In this document: positions 50,631 to 59,742 of the stretch, piece after piece
Numbering within the stretch: position 1 is the stretch's first letter
Layout of the letters: every line of letters starts with the position of its first letter
Assembly: GCA_027366525.1 (NCBI GenBank)
Contig: DAHXKG010000008.1
Coordinates: forward strand, 1 to 64,000
DNA length: 64,000 nucleotides
Direction: 5' to 3'
From: a candidate division FCPU426 bacterium
GTDB lineage: Bacteria; Oederibacteriota; Muellerivitia; Muellerivitales; DAHXKG01
Translations under genes and position numbers: made by a program
Notes under the pieces: model-generated
Seen by the model: only the letters and a program-made list of their open reading frames with translations
Database searches by the model: none
What the model was told of the DNA's origin: nothing

Positions 50631-51746
50631 ATGGCCAAAAAATGCTTAGGATGGTTATTAATTCTTATTCTTTTACCAACGTTCGTATGGGCGAGTGGAT
50701 TTTCCGATCCACAAAATGAATGGGAGTTTGGAAATGGGTATGGTCCTGTTACGGTTTTTCACCAATGGACATTAACGACTTCAAATTCAAATGCCAACAT
50801 TGAACTTCAACAAGCTGTGAGCACAGTTTATCCTGGGGAAACGTATGCCGGAGCGGTAACATCAACATCCTCTTTAGCCTCAGACAATATCACGATGACT
50901 TATAGTGTGCCAAGTACAGTTACTGTTAGCGTTCCAAATTATTTACAAATTTATGTGAATTCATCCGTTTCATTAGCTTTTCATTTTATAGTTACGGACA
51001 CTTCAGGAAATGCAGTTACACTAACGGCACAAATTATCAGTCCCGGGTGTGCGTCGTTGTCTTCTACGAGTGCAGATATATGGGATACAGTATTCGTTAC
51101 CTTGACATCAGCACAAACCATTTTGAATAATATTTCAACGGTGCAAATTTCGACAAGCATGGGGAGTAATTCGCTTTCTTCAAGTCCAATTTATTTAGAT
51201 AATTTAATAACCACTAGCCAAAATCCAGCTGCCGCATGTAATACGCCTACACCCACACCGACACCAGTGCTCACAGCTATTCCAACGCCGACGGGAACTA
51301 TTTTTACTCCTACATATACTCCCACGGGTTCAATTACTCCAACGCCGACTCCGACTATTTTTATTACTCCGACACCAACGGCGACTGCAACGCCTATGTG
51401 TCCAATTTCGGTTTATCCAAATCCCATGAACTTTCAAGCAGGCCCAAATAGTTTTCCACCAGGCCCATACGTTAATCATTGTCCCAATGATCCATATGGA
51501 TGCATTAAATTTGATTGTGTTCCATTTGGATCAACGTTAAAAATATATACCATTTCGTTAGAACTTGTGCAAACATTTGGACCGAATTCCATTATTCCAA
51601 TGGGTAATGGAAATGGAAGAATTATTTGGGACGGCGACAATAGCAATCAGGATCCCGTTGCTGCGGGAATTTATTTTTATCTAATTACTAATCCTTTGGG
51701 GCATTGGACCGGTAAATTTGCAATTGAACAAGCGAGGCCCAATTAA
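50631..51746 (+). CDS. Secreted protein with Pro/Thr linker and FlgD-like C-terminal domain
   Basis: 371 residues. Signal peptide MAKKCLGWLLILILLPTFVWA. A beta-rich domain (about 25-200, with Ser/Thr-rich strands, possibly carbohydrate-binding-like) is followed by a Thr/Pro linker at about 203-258, then a Cys/Pro-containing segment (CPISVYPNPMNFQ) and an FlgD-like Ig end (LKIYTISLELVQTFG, NGRIIWDGDNSNQDPVAAGIYFYLI). The YPNP start and the last strand pattern resemble type IX sorting domains. Two PorV-type genes follow, the first overlapping by one base. Confidence 0.72.
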   Translation: MAKKCLGWLLILILLPTFVWASGFSDPQNEWEFGNGYGPVTVFHQWTLTTSNSNANIELQQAVSTVYPGETYAGAVTSTSSLASDNITMTYSVPSTVTVSVPNYLQIYVNSSVSLAFHFIVTDTSGNAVTLTAQIISPGCASLSSTSADIWDTVFVTLTSAQTILNNISTVQISTSMGSNSLSSSPIYLDNLITTSQNPAAACNTPTPTPTPVLTAIPTPTGTIFTPTYTPTGSITPTPTPTIFITPTPTATATPMCPISVYPNPMNFQAGPNSFPPGPYVNHCPNDPYGCIKFDCVPFGSTLKIYTISLELVQTFGPNSIIPMGNGNGRIIWDGDNSNQDPVAAGIYFYLITNPLGHWTGKFAIEQARPN

Positions 51747-52708
51747 TGGTTCGGCAACGTTTTTTTTTGAAAATTCTTTTTTTCCTGATTTTTATTCCAA
51801 CGATGGTTTGGGCCTCGTCAGGCTCGGCAGGAATAAGCGCATTTGATTTTTTGGAAATTTCACCCATTGCTCGAGCAACAGCCATGGGCGGTGCTTATGC
51901 GGCATTGGGGAATGATATAGGTTCTATTTATTATAACCCGGCCGGACTTGCGGATATTTTAACGACGCAAGTCGATGTTACATATCTGGATTTGTATCAA
52001 AATATTAGCGATGAATTTTTTGCATTTGCCTATCCTTTAAAACCCAAACTTTCTTCGATTGGAGGAACATTTGCTGCAGCATTGAATTTAATTCAAACCG
52101 GTTCATTCCCAAGATTAGATGATTTTGGAAATAATATTGGCAGTTTTACTAGTGGGATGGATGAATTTATGTTGGCGTATGCAAAATCGTTGGGTTCACG
52201 TGTGCAATTTGGATTGACCGCTAAATTCCTTAATCAACAGATTGATCAAATTTCACAATCCGCTTTTGCTATGGATATCGGAACTTTAATTTTGCCGCCT
52301 GTATCTGGAATGCGCATTGGATTAGCGATCCAAAATCTGGGTGGAACAGTGAATAATTTTAATTTGCCATGTATGCTTTTAGCAGCAGTGTCCTATCGCA
52401 AATATGATCTTTTCTCGTATCAAGATGATGGGGCTTTTACCGTTCAAACTACGGTTCCAATTCAACCTGTCGGGCAAACACCAGAAGTTCAAGTCGGTGC
52501 AGAATATAATTATAAGTTGGTGGGCCAACGGTTTAGTCTCCGCGGGGGCTATCAATTTTTAAATAATTCTTTGCAAGGCATTGGAATGACGTTGGGGGCT
52601 GGTTATGGAGTCGATTTCAATGGAGCCGTCGTATTTATCGATTATGCCTTTGAACCTGCAGGCGTTTTTGGAAATTCGAATCGTATTTCTTTGATTACTA
52701 AGTTTTAA
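51746..52708 (+). CDS. PorV/PorQ-family outer-membrane protein
   Basis: 320 residues with a signal peptide (FFLKILFFLIFIPTMVWA). The barrel signature reads SPIARATAMGGAYAALGNDIGSIYYNPAGLAD, then alternating beta strands ending in a C-terminal Phe. PorV/PorQ proteins act in type IX secretion in Bacteroidota, where PorV shuttles cargo to the attachment complex; many homologues elsewhere have unknown roles. The start ATG overlaps the stop of the secreted-protein gene (TAATG), implying coupling. Confidence 0.85.
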   Translation: MVRQRFFLKILFFLIFIPTMVWASSGSAGISAFDFLEISPIARATAMGGAYAALGNDIGSIYYNPAGLADILTTQVDVTYLDLYQNISDEFFAFAYPLKPKLSSIGGTFAAALNLIQTGSFPRLDDFGNNIGSFTSGMDEFMLAYAKSLGSRVQFGLTAKFLNQQIDQISQSAFAMDIGTLILPPVSGMRIGLAIQNLGGTVNNFNLPCMLLAAVSYRKYDLFSYQDDGAFTVQTTVPIQPVGQTPEVQVGAEYNYKLVGQRFSLRGGYQFLNNSLQGIGMTLGAGYGVDFNGAVVFIDYAFEPAGVFGNSNRISLITKF

Positions 52709-52761
52709 TCATGTAAAATAGTTGATAATAATGAGCAACTTAATTTAGAGGGTAATAAATT

Positions 52762-53709
52762 TTGAGAAAAATTTTTGTTATTTTGATGGTCTTTTTTTTA
52801 ACAACAGGGGTTAGTTTAGCTGCCTCGCCTGGAACAACCGGAGGGAGCATTCTTCAAGTGGTGGAAGGCGCCATTCCAGCAGGTATGGGGGGGGCTTTTA
52901 CCGCGATTGCAAGTGGTGATTATGCCATTGATTATAACCCGGCAGGATTGGTTTCCTTGGATGCTCCGGAAGCGGTGGCAATGTATCACTCTGAATTAGC
53001 AACTATTTCAGATGATTATTTTACCTTCGCGACTCCCATTAATACTACTCAAGCAATTGCGTTGCATATTAGTTATGATTATATTCCGCCCATTAACAAT
53101 GGAAATGGCAATCCGGCAGTTAATGCGTATGATATCTTATTTATGGGTACCTATGCATTTAAACTATCCAATTTTATTCAACTGGGTGCATCTTTAAAAT
53201 ATTTGAGGTCAGTTTTAGCTTATTATGGAACTTCAGCAATTGCTGTAGATTTAGGGGGACAAATTTCTCATCTGCCTTTTGGATTAAAGGGCGGCCTGGC
53301 CATTCAAAATCTGGGTGGACAGTTAAAATATTTGAGTGTGGGTGTGCCCTTACCTCTGATTATTCGCATTGGGCTTGGATGGGAAACATTGGTTGATCAA
53401 AAACGCAAATTAGAACTAGATTTAGATGTTGTGGATGATTCAAGTGAAGGCATGGGGATTCGATTGGGTGGGGAATATTGGGTGTTTCCAAGATTGTTTG
53501 CAATTCGAGCTGGAATCAATAAAATTTCGCAAAATGTTTATAATAGTGGATTCCCTCCAAGTCTTGGATTTACTTTGACAGATGAAGTTGACTCCAATAA
53601 GTATTCGTTAGATTTTGCCTACAACCCGGCTACTTTACCGGGATCCATTGTCGATAATACGTATTTAGTGTCTTTGCGTTGTTCATTTGAAAACTGGACA
53701 ATATTTTGA
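52762..53709 (+). CDS. PorV/PorQ-family outer-membrane protein
   Basis: 315 residues; signal peptide RKIFVILMVFFLTTGVSLAA. The barrel opens GAIPAGMGGAFTAIASGDYAIDYNPAGLVS and shows the family's repeated strand pattern, including GLAIQNLGGQLKYLS, which also occurs as GLAIQNLGGTVNNF in its upstream neighbour. The two look like tandem paralogues. It probably starts at TTG 52762 with GAGGG nine bases upstream. Confidence 0.85.
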   Translation: MRKIFVILMVFFLTTGVSLAASPGTTGGSILQVVEGAIPAGMGGAFTAIASGDYAIDYNPAGLVSLDAPEAVAMYHSELATISDDYFTFATPINTTQAIALHISYDYIPPINNGNGNPAVNAYDILFMGTYAFKLSNFIQLGASLKYLRSVLAYYGTSAIAVDLGGQISHLPFGLKGGLAIQNLGGQLKYLSVGVPLPLIIRIGLGWETLVDQKRKLELDLDVVDDSSEGMGIRLGGEYWVFPRLFAIRAGINKISQNVYNSGFPPSLGFTLTDEVDSNKYSLDFAYNPATLPGSIVDNTYLVSLRCSFENWTIF

Positions 53710-53731
53710 TAGTATTCTAGATCAAATATTG
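53699..53731 (+). terminator. Hairpin over the end of the PorV-type gene
   Basis: CAATATTTTGAT (53699-53710) and ATCAAATATTG (53721-53731) pair over 11 positions with one bulged T around a 10-base loop. It spans the stop codon and touches the -35 of the tRNA promoter. No T run follows; a transcript end here is plausible but unproven. Confidence 0.4.
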
Positions 53732-53757
53732 ACAGGGTGAAGTTCTCTTGCTAGGCT
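53729..53757 (+). promoter_or_regulatory. Promoter of tRNA-Phe
   Basis: A perfect -35 TTGACA (53729-53734), 17 bases, then TAGGCT (53752-53757), a weaker -10 of a type often seen before stable RNA genes. Transcription would start about ten bases before the tRNA. Confidence 0.65.
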
Positions 53758-53776
53758 TTTTTTCAAACACAATTAT

Positions 53777-53852
53777 GCCGAGGTAGCTCAGTTGGTAGAG
53801 CGACGGACTGAAAATCCGTGCGTCGCCGGTCCGATTCCGGCCCTCGGCACCA
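53777..53852 (+). tRNA. tRNA-Phe (GAA)
   Basis: A 76-base cloverleaf. Acceptor arms GCCGAGG and CCTCGGC pair fully; the D arm holds AGCTCAGTTGGTAGAGC; the anticodon stem ACGGA/TCCGT encloses loop CTGAAAA with anticodon GAA; the T arm is GCCGG-TCCGATT-CCGGC. The terminal CCA is encoded. No terminator is obvious before the next gene, so the mutase gene 22 bases downstream may share the transcript. Confidence 0.97.
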
Positions 53853-53874
53853 TCTTGATATATAGTAGGGACTA

Positions 53875-55260
53875 ATGGTGATCGACTTTAAAGAAATTTT
53901 AAAATCGTGCGATATTCGTGGAGTTTATCCAACACCATTAGGCGAGCATCAAGCCGAACGTCTTGGCCAAGCTATTGGTTTCTTTTTAAAATCACAAAAG
54001 CATTTGTCAATTCGTGTAGTTGTGGGGCATGATATCCGTGCTTCCAGTGCGAATTTAAGCAATGCCCTAATTTTAGGTCTTAAGAAATCAGGATTGAAAA
54101 TTTTTGATATGGGTTTGGTATCCACCCCAATGTTGGCATTTGGATCCCGATTTTTGAATACTCCGGTAGGAATTATGGTCACAGCATCCCATAATCCTCC
54201 AGAATATAACGGATTTAAATTTTTTAATTATGGAGACCCAAGTTCTCCAGATTGGATTTCAAAAATTTATCAAATTTTTAAAACAGAACAAGCCTGTAAA
54301 GGGGCTGGTATTGTCGAAAACCAGGAGCTACTATTGACATATCGGAATGTTCTGCTTCGTGAACTGGGAAAAAGTTTTAGTGGATTCAAAGTAGTGGTGG
54401 ATGTTGGAAATGGCATGGCAGCGATGACAGTTCCTCCAGTCCTCCAATCGCTAGGGTGTAGTGTCACGATTATGAATGGGCAAATGGATCCTTCTTTTGC
54501 TTCTAGGGGACCCGATAGCTCCTCATTTTTAGCATTGAAAAAACTAGGTGAGCAGGTAGTTGAACACCAAGCCCAGCTTGGACTTGCATTTGACGGAGAT
54601 GCAGATCGAGTTAGTTTTGTGGATGACCAAGGTCGAATTTTTCCAAATGATTATATACTTTGTTTATTTGCTGAAAATTTTTTGAAAAACAATAAAAACG
54701 CTAAGGTCGTATACGACAGTAAATGCTCAGAATGGGTTGCAGAAATTGTGCGACGCGAAGGCGGGAAGCCCATTTTGGAACGCTCAGGGCATTCGTTTAT
54801 TTTTTCAAGAATGCAAGCCGAAAAAGCCTTTATGGGTGGCGAAGTCAGTGGTCACTTTTTTTTACCGGGAGGATTTCCAGGCGACGCTCTTTATGCAGCA
54901 CTGAAATTGATGGAAATTTTAAAATCCCAGAATAAATCGCTTGGTTTTTTTTATGATATATACCCACGGCGATATTCCACCCAAGATGTTAAGGTTGAAA
55001 TGAATGAGAATCTTTTTAATGAAATATCCGATCAGTTTAAAAAAGTAGCAATGGAATTATCGGCTAAAATTTCAACGCAAGATGGAATCAGAGTAGTTTT
55101 AGAGGATTCATGGTGTTTGGTTCGACAGTCGGTCACGGAACCTAAAATTATTTTCCGATTTGAATCTACATCAAGAGAGGCATTGGTGAAAACAATCCAT
55201 GTATTTTTAAATCAACATTCCATGCTAGAAAATCATGTGCTTGAGGCAATCGAAAGTTGA
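53875..55260 (+). CDS. Phosphomannomutase / phosphoglucomutase
   Basis: Alpha-D-phosphohexomutase of 461 residues that moves phosphate between C1 and C6 of hexoses. Four-domain landmarks: DIRGVYP at the start, the phosphoserine loop TASHNPPEYNGFKFF, the metal loop DGDADRVSFVD, the sugar loop GEVSGHFF and a C-terminal phosphate-binding domain. Sugar preference cannot be decided by eye; the product would feed surface-glycan synthesis. It overlaps rlmH by TTGA. Confidence 0.93.
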   Translation: MVIDFKEILKSCDIRGVYPTPLGEHQAERLGQAIGFFLKSQKHLSIRVVVGHDIRASSANLSNALILGLKKSGLKIFDMGLVSTPMLAFGSRFLNTPVGIMVTASHNPPEYNGFKFFNYGDPSSPDWISKIYQIFKTEQACKGAGIVENQELLLTYRNVLLRELGKSFSGFKVVVDVGNGMAAMTVPPVLQSLGCSVTIMNGQMDPSFASRGPDSSSFLALKKLGEQVVEHQAQLGLAFDGDADRVSFVDDQGRIFPNDYILCLFAENFLKNNKNAKVVYDSKCSEWVAEIVRREGGKPILERSGHSFIFSRMQAEKAFMGGEVSGHFFLPGGFPGDALYAALKLMEILKSQNKSLGFFYDIYPRRYSTQDVKVEMNENLFNEISDQFKKVAMELSAKISTQDGIRVVLEDSWCLVRQSVTEPKIIFRFESTSREALVKTIHVFLNQHSMLENHVLEAIES

Positions 55261-55679
55261 TTACCTGCGTTTGGATTGGGAAAAGTCAAAATGCCAGTTG
55301 CAGTCTATTAATTAAAAACTATCAACAACAATTAAGAGCCTGGTGGCCTGTCAAACTCATTGAGATCCCCGAAATCGAAAAAATGGTCATAAAATACATT
55401 CAATCGAGAAGTCGCCGATCCATTCTGGTTTCATTAGACGTCACTGGAGAACCAATGGAATCTCAAAAATTTTCTCGATGGGTCAATCAAACTTCAGATG
55501 AAATATATTTTTTTGGATGGGGGAGCAATGGCCCCATTGAAACCGCCAAATCTTATTTTCAAAAAACACTGAGCTTGTCGAAAATGACTTTTTCACATGA
55601 ATTAGCCCGAGTGCTTTTATGGGAACAGCTTTATCGAGCAGGGTTATCGCTTAAAAATCATCCCTATGTGCTACACTAA
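55257..55679 (+). CDS. rlmH: 23S rRNA pseudouridine-1915 N3-methyltransferase RlmH (divergent)
   Basis: 140 residues, slightly shorter than the usual 155. The SPOUT knot outline is present: LVSLDVTGEPMESQKFSRWV, EIYFFGWGSNGP in place of the common GGADG-type SAM loop, and LSLSKMTFSHELARVLLWEQLYRAG. The C-terminus ends HPYVLH rather than the usual PYH(K/R). It starts at TTG 55257 overlapping the mutase stop. The changes in the SAM loop and tail make activity less certain than family membership. Confidence 0.82.
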   Translation: MITCVWIGKSQNASCSLLIKNYQQQLRAWWPVKLIEIPEIEKMVIKYIQSRSRRSILVSLDVTGEPMESQKFSRWVNQTSDEIYFFGWGSNGPIETAKSYFQKTLSLSKMTFSHELARVLLWEQLYRAGLSLKNHPYVLH

Positions 55680-55795
55680 GTCTGATTTTTATTTTAAAAT
55701 GCTATGAAATGATAAATGAGTGACAAGAATGAATAATCGTCTTCAATCAAGATGTGATTGTTTGCAGACTTTGATTTTAAAAAATGAGGAGTTAT

Positions 55796-56485
55796 ATGAA
55801 AAAAATAAGTATATTTTTAATAATTTTTGAAATCCTTACTGTATCTGCAATTTGGGCCTCCAACTTGATGCCGCCAGCGGATGTATATGTTTTAGGAGCG
55901 GTTCATGGATTTATTCAACGGCGTTCCCATAAAAATAGACAATGGCTTAAAATAGGTGAAGGCAAACAGATACGCGGAAATTCTGAAATTCAATCGGGCT
56001 TGCATACGCGAGCAATATTTTTATTACACATGAAAACTATGATGGAATTGGGAAGCTCAACTAAATTGGTGGTACATTTTCAAAAAGTTAAAAACCTATA
56101 CAAATTTTGGGATAATCTAAAATCAGGCTCTCTCTGGATAAATTTTAAAAAATTCCAACATAGTCCAGAAATATATAAAATTACTTCAACGGGAATGGTA
56201 TTTACCATCCTGTCAAAATTTGCCAATTTTCAGTTAAAACATGAAAAAAATAAAAATGAACTTATAATGAACAATGGAGTGGTTCAAGTTGCGACACGCG
56301 GTGGTGAAAAAATATTGTCTGGCAAATACCTTTATGCTTTTGAGAATGGATATTTGGTACTCAAGCGTCGATGGGGACATGAAGAAAAGGTTCAACTTGA
56401 AAATTGGGAAAAATTCCAAAAAAAAACAGTTAAGAATTTCAAATGGATTTTACGACGTTGGAGATCTTCTTTAAAACATCATTAA
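55796..56485 (+). CDS. Exported FecR-like domain protein
   Basis: About 229 residues; signal peptide MKKISIFLIIFEILTVSAIWA. The mature part has the FecR outline: WLKIGEGKQIRGNSEIQSGLHTRAIFLLHMKTMMELGSSTKLVV, LKSGSLWINF, and repeated beta strands. The C-terminus is very basic (KWILRRWRSSLKHH). No TonB receptor or ECF sigma gene is near, so it is not a classical FecR regulator. I start at ATG 55796 with AGGAG just upstream. The 116 bases before it hold no gene. Confidence 0.65.
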   Translation: MKKISIFLIIFEILTVSAIWASNLMPPADVYVLGAVHGFIQRRSHKNRQWLKIGEGKQIRGNSEIQSGLHTRAIFLLHMKTMMELGSSTKLVVHFQKVKNLYKFWDNLKSGSLWINFKKFQHSPEIYKITSTGMVFTILSKFANFQLKHEKNKNELIMNNGVVQVATRGGEKILSGKYLYAFENGYLVLKRRWGHEEKVQLENWEKFQKKTVKNFKWILRRWRSSLKHH

Positions 56486-56552
56486 GCATGGACCGATCTA
56501 GTAGGAGTGCCTTTTCATGATTTCGATTCTTCTGATAATTGGAAAATAAACA

Positions 56553-58553
56553 ATGAGCATTTTTGAGCAGTTGAAAAAATTAAATTTAAAAGATCTTTTA
56601 TTGGAAGAACGTGAACAACAAGAGCAATTAGTTCAATCCATTGGTGAAACATTGAATGAGGGAGGTGTTCTATTAGCAGAAGCGGGTACGGGTGTCGGAA
56701 AGAGTTTTGCATATTTATTTGCAGCAGCTAAATATGCATTTCAAACACAATCCACGGTGGTTATTTCGACTCATACATTACCGCTTCAAGAACAGTTATT
56801 TCAGAAAGATATCCCAATAGTTCTCAAAGCATTGGAGCTTCAAAAAATCGCGCCGATTGAAGTGGTTTTACTCAAAGGACGTGGAAATTATTTGTCGAAG
56901 CGAAGATTGTACTTGGAATTTGAAAATTCACATCAATTGGAATTAAATGATTTAAACTCTTCGTTGAGCCAAATTAATGAATGGGCTAATCGGACCTCTA
57001 GTGGACTTATTTCAGATGCTAAATTTCCAATTCCCAAAGAAATCTGGGGAAATGTTCAAAGTCATGCATATCATTGTTTGGGATCTAAATGTTCAAGTTA
57101 TGAAACCTGTTTTTATCATTCCGTTCGTCGAAAATCTCATTCCGCTCATTTGATTTTGGTAAATCACGCATTGTTGTTGTCCGACTTATCCTTGAAAATT
57201 GACGGTGGAACTGGCGTATTACCGGAATATTCATCGGTAATTTTAGATGAAGCACATCATTTTGTCCCATTGGCATTAGACCACTTATCAACGTCAGTAT
57301 CGGTTCAGGACTGTTTGGAAATTATTCGACATTTTATTTTTTCAGAAAAAAAATCATGGATTCCAATTGAATCGATGCAACTTGCTGCAGAATTCAAACG
57401 TGCTGCGGAATCTTTTTTTGATCAATTAACGGTTGAAGGGTTTGATAAAAAAAATGTCTCCCCGGGGACTCGAGCGGTTTTACTGCCTGAAAAATTCAAT
57501 TCGTTTGCAATGGTTGAAAATTCAATTCGAAAAATTCAAAATTTTTTGAAACAAATCCAAAGTGTAGCCCCCACGGAAGAACTAGCACTGGAGGTCGAAG
57601 GAACATTTGAAGAGTGTGACGAATTAATTAAAAAATTTTCTTATATTATTGATCGCGCTTGGGATGAGGAAGCCTGTTATATTATTGAGCCGGATTCCCA
57701 AGGGCTCAAGAAAAATGAGTTGAAAGCATTTGCGATTAAAGCAGTACCCCTGGATCCTTCGGCATTAATTCGTGAACATTTTTTGACATCTGTAAAATCT
57801 GCCGTTTTTACAAGTGCTACGTTATCCATTGATGATGATTTTTCTTATTTTCAGCGCACACTCGGCTTGGAAGATGCGGTGTCAGTTAAAATGCTAAAAG
57901 TAGGATCACCCTTTGATTATCAAAATAATGTTACCTTATATTTTCCAGAAGTCATGCCGCATCCGAGAACAGAAGAAAAGCAGTACATTGAAAAAATTTC
58001 ACAATATATCTTAGCGTCGATCCAAAAATCTAATGGGAAAGCATTTGTTTTGTTTACTAGTTTAAAAATGATGCAACAAACAGCCACCATTTTAAAAGGA
58101 AAAATTGAGCAATTAAATATTCGATTATTGATTCAAGGCGAAGAGGGATGGGATCGTTCTCAACTTTTGGCTATTTTTAAGAAGGATGTCAATTCGGTTT
58201 TATTTGGGGTTAACAGTTTTTGGGAAGGTGTCGATGTTCCAGGAGAAGCATTATCAAACCTCATTATAACCAAACTCCCATTCAAAGTTCCAGAGGGTCC
58301 AGTGGTTGAAGCAAGGCATCAACGGTTTAAAAAATCCGGCTTAAACCCTTTTAAAATCGAAAGTTTACCAGAAGCCGCTTTGCAATTGAAGCAAGGATTT
58401 GGACGATTGATTCGCTCGAAGTCTGATCGGGGTACCGTTTTAATCTTAGATCCACGTATTTTGACAGAATCTTGGGGGAAAACATTTATGAAAGTCTTGC
58501 CAAAATGTCAAATTGTTTATCTTAAAACACCGAATCAGTTATTAGAAAAATGA
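56553..58553 (+). CDS. dinG: DinG/XPD-type ATP-dependent DNA helicase
   Basis: 666 residues, superfamily 2 helicase of the DinG/YoaA group. Walker A AEAGTGVGKSFAYL (about 43-55), STHTLPLQEQL, the DEAH box LDEAHH at about 232-236, FGVNSFWEGVDVPG and the last motif QGFGRLIRSKSDRG. Of the four cysteines that bind the iron-sulphur cluster in the family, three are present (Cys175, Cys180, Cys186 in CLGSKC..YETC) but the first is Ser115 (NYLSKRR instead of NYLC). Cluster binding is thus uncertain. Probable role in removing R-loops or unwinding damaged forks. Confidence 0.92.
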   Translation: MSIFEQLKKLNLKDLLLEEREQQEQLVQSIGETLNEGGVLLAEAGTGVGKSFAYLFAAAKYAFQTQSTVVISTHTLPLQEQLFQKDIPIVLKALELQKIAPIEVVLLKGRGNYLSKRRLYLEFENSHQLELNDLNSSLSQINEWANRTSSGLISDAKFPIPKEIWGNVQSHAYHCLGSKCSSYETCFYHSVRRKSHSAHLILVNHALLLSDLSLKIDGGTGVLPEYSSVILDEAHHFVPLALDHLSTSVSVQDCLEIIRHFIFSEKKSWIPIESMQLAAEFKRAAESFFDQLTVEGFDKKNVSPGTRAVLLPEKFNSFAMVENSIRKIQNFLKQIQSVAPTEELALEVEGTFEECDELIKKFSYIIDRAWDEEACYIIEPDSQGLKKNELKAFAIKAVPLDPSALIREHFLTSVKSAVFTSATLSIDDDFSYFQRTLGLEDAVSVKMLKVGSPFDYQNNVTLYFPEVMPHPRTEEKQYIEKISQYILASIQKSNGKAFVLFTSLKMMQQTATILKGKIEQLNIRLLIQGEEGWDRSQLLAIFKKDVNSVLFGVNSFWEGVDVPGEALSNLIITKLPFKVPEGPVVEARHQRFKKSGLNPFKIESLPEAALQLKQGFGRLIRSKSDRGTVLILDPRILTESWGKTFMKVLPKCQIVYLKTPNQLLEK

Positions 58554-58562
58554 ACTATTTTT

Positions 58563-58596
58563 AAAATGGTCAAAATCATGTTAATATGCCATTTTT
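58563..58596 (+). terminator. Weak hairpin with T run after the helicase gene
   Basis: AAAATGG (58563-58569) pairs with CCATTTT (58589-58595) and the right arm continues into five T. The loop is long (19 bases), so stability is doubtful. It starts nine bases after the stop codon. Confidence 0.35.
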
Positions 58597-58627
58597 GAAC
58601 CATATTTATTTCAAATAAAAATCAAAG

Positions 58628-58655
58628 TTGCACTCACAACAATTGCTTGTAAAAT
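58628..58655 (+). promoter_or_regulatory. Possible promoter at ruvB
   Basis: TTGCAC (58628-58633), 16 bases, TAAAAT (58650-58655). The predicted transcript start falls on or just after the ATG at 58662, which would give a leaderless message or mean that another promoter drives ruvB. Confidence 0.35.
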
Positions 58656-58661
58656 AACTAT

Positions 58662-59741
58662 ATGTCGAGGAATAAAATTAAAACTAATCGCTCACAAGTT
58701 ACTTCATCACCTGAATATGCGCAGTCGTCAGGAAGGTTGGTGGATAAAGAAAAAAAAATGGGAGATGATGAGGTTAATATTCGGCCTCAAACTTTGTCTG
58801 ATTATATTGGACAAGATGCGATTCGAGATACAATTAATATATCTTTACTTGCAGCTAAGCGTAGGAATGAATCCTTGGATCATGTTTTATTATCTGGACC
58901 TCCGGGTCTTGGAAAAACAACATTGGCATACCTATTGGCCAAAGAAATGGGCGTTAATTTAAAAATTACTTCAGGACCAGTGATTGAACGCGCAGGCGAC
59001 GTGGCTTCTTTACTTACCAACCTTCAGGTCAATGATATGCTTTTTATTGATGAAATTCATCGGCTCCCAAGAGTGGTTGAGGAAGTACTCTACCCTGCAT
59101 TAGAAGATTTTCAACTTGATATTATGATTGGCAAAGGTCCAATGGCACGATCTATTCGGATTGATTTGCCACCGTTTACGTTAGTGGGTGCAACAACCCG
59201 TTCGGGAAAGGTAAGTGCTCCACTTCGAGATCGATTTGGAATAACATTGAGATTGGAATTTTATAACCCTTCTGAATTGACCAAAATCCTTTCCCGTTCT
59301 GCAAAAATTTTAAAAATAGAGATATCGGAATCCGGGTGTTTGGAAATAGCCAAACGCTCTCGCGGAACTCCGCGTATTGCCAACCGCTTGCTTAAACGAG
59401 TCCGGGATTTTGCACAAGTTCAAGCCAAATCCGATTTTATTGATGAAAAAATTGCCAATGAAGCACTACAATTATTGGACGTAGATCAATTAGGGTTGGA
59501 TCGAATGGATCATAAATTTTTAAACACAATTGTTACAAAATTTAATGGGGGACCGGTTGGTTTGGAAACAATTGCGATGGCCGTGGGTGAAGAAGCGGAA
59601 ACATTAGAAGATGTTTACGAACCATATTTGGTGCAATTGGGTTTTTTACAAAGAACTCCAACAGGTCGAAAAGCGACGCTCTTGGCATTTCAACATTTAA
59701 AAATACCCCCAAAATCAGAACTTCAAGAGAGACTTCTTTGA
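58662..59741 (+). CDS. ruvB: Holliday junction branch-migration helicase RuvB
   Basis: Hexameric AAA+ motor that moves Holliday junctions with RuvA. 359 residues: [11 protein letters not shown] at about 41-51, Walker [10 protein letters not shown] at 79-87, Walker [10 protein letters not shown], sensor [18 protein letters not shown], arginine [16 protein letters not shown], and a winged-helix end with [15 protein letters not shown]. The N-terminus is about 20 residues longer than usual. I keep the ATG at 58662 because GRLVDKE at 24-30 corresponds to the RLI/RLV element near the start of other RuvB proteins. ruvA and ruvC are not nearby. Confidence 0.97.
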   Translation: MSRNKIKTNRSQVTSSPEYAQSSGRLVDKEKKMGDDEVNIRPQTLSDYIGQDAIRDTINISLLAAKRRNESLDHVLLSGPPGLGKTTLAYLLAKEMGVNLKITSGPVIERAGDVASLLTNLQVNDMLFIDEIHRLPRVVEEVLYPALEDFQLDIMIGKGPMARSIRIDLPPFTLVGATTRSGKVSAPLRDRFGITLRLEFYNPSELTKILSRSAKILKIEISESGCLEIAKRSRGTPRIANRLLKRVRDFAQVQAKSDFIDEKIANEALQLLDVDQLGLDRMDHKFLNTIVTKFNGGPVGLETIAMAVGEEAETLEDVYEPYLVQLGFLQRTPTGRKATLLAFQHLKIPPKSELQERLL

Positions 59742-59742
59742 T

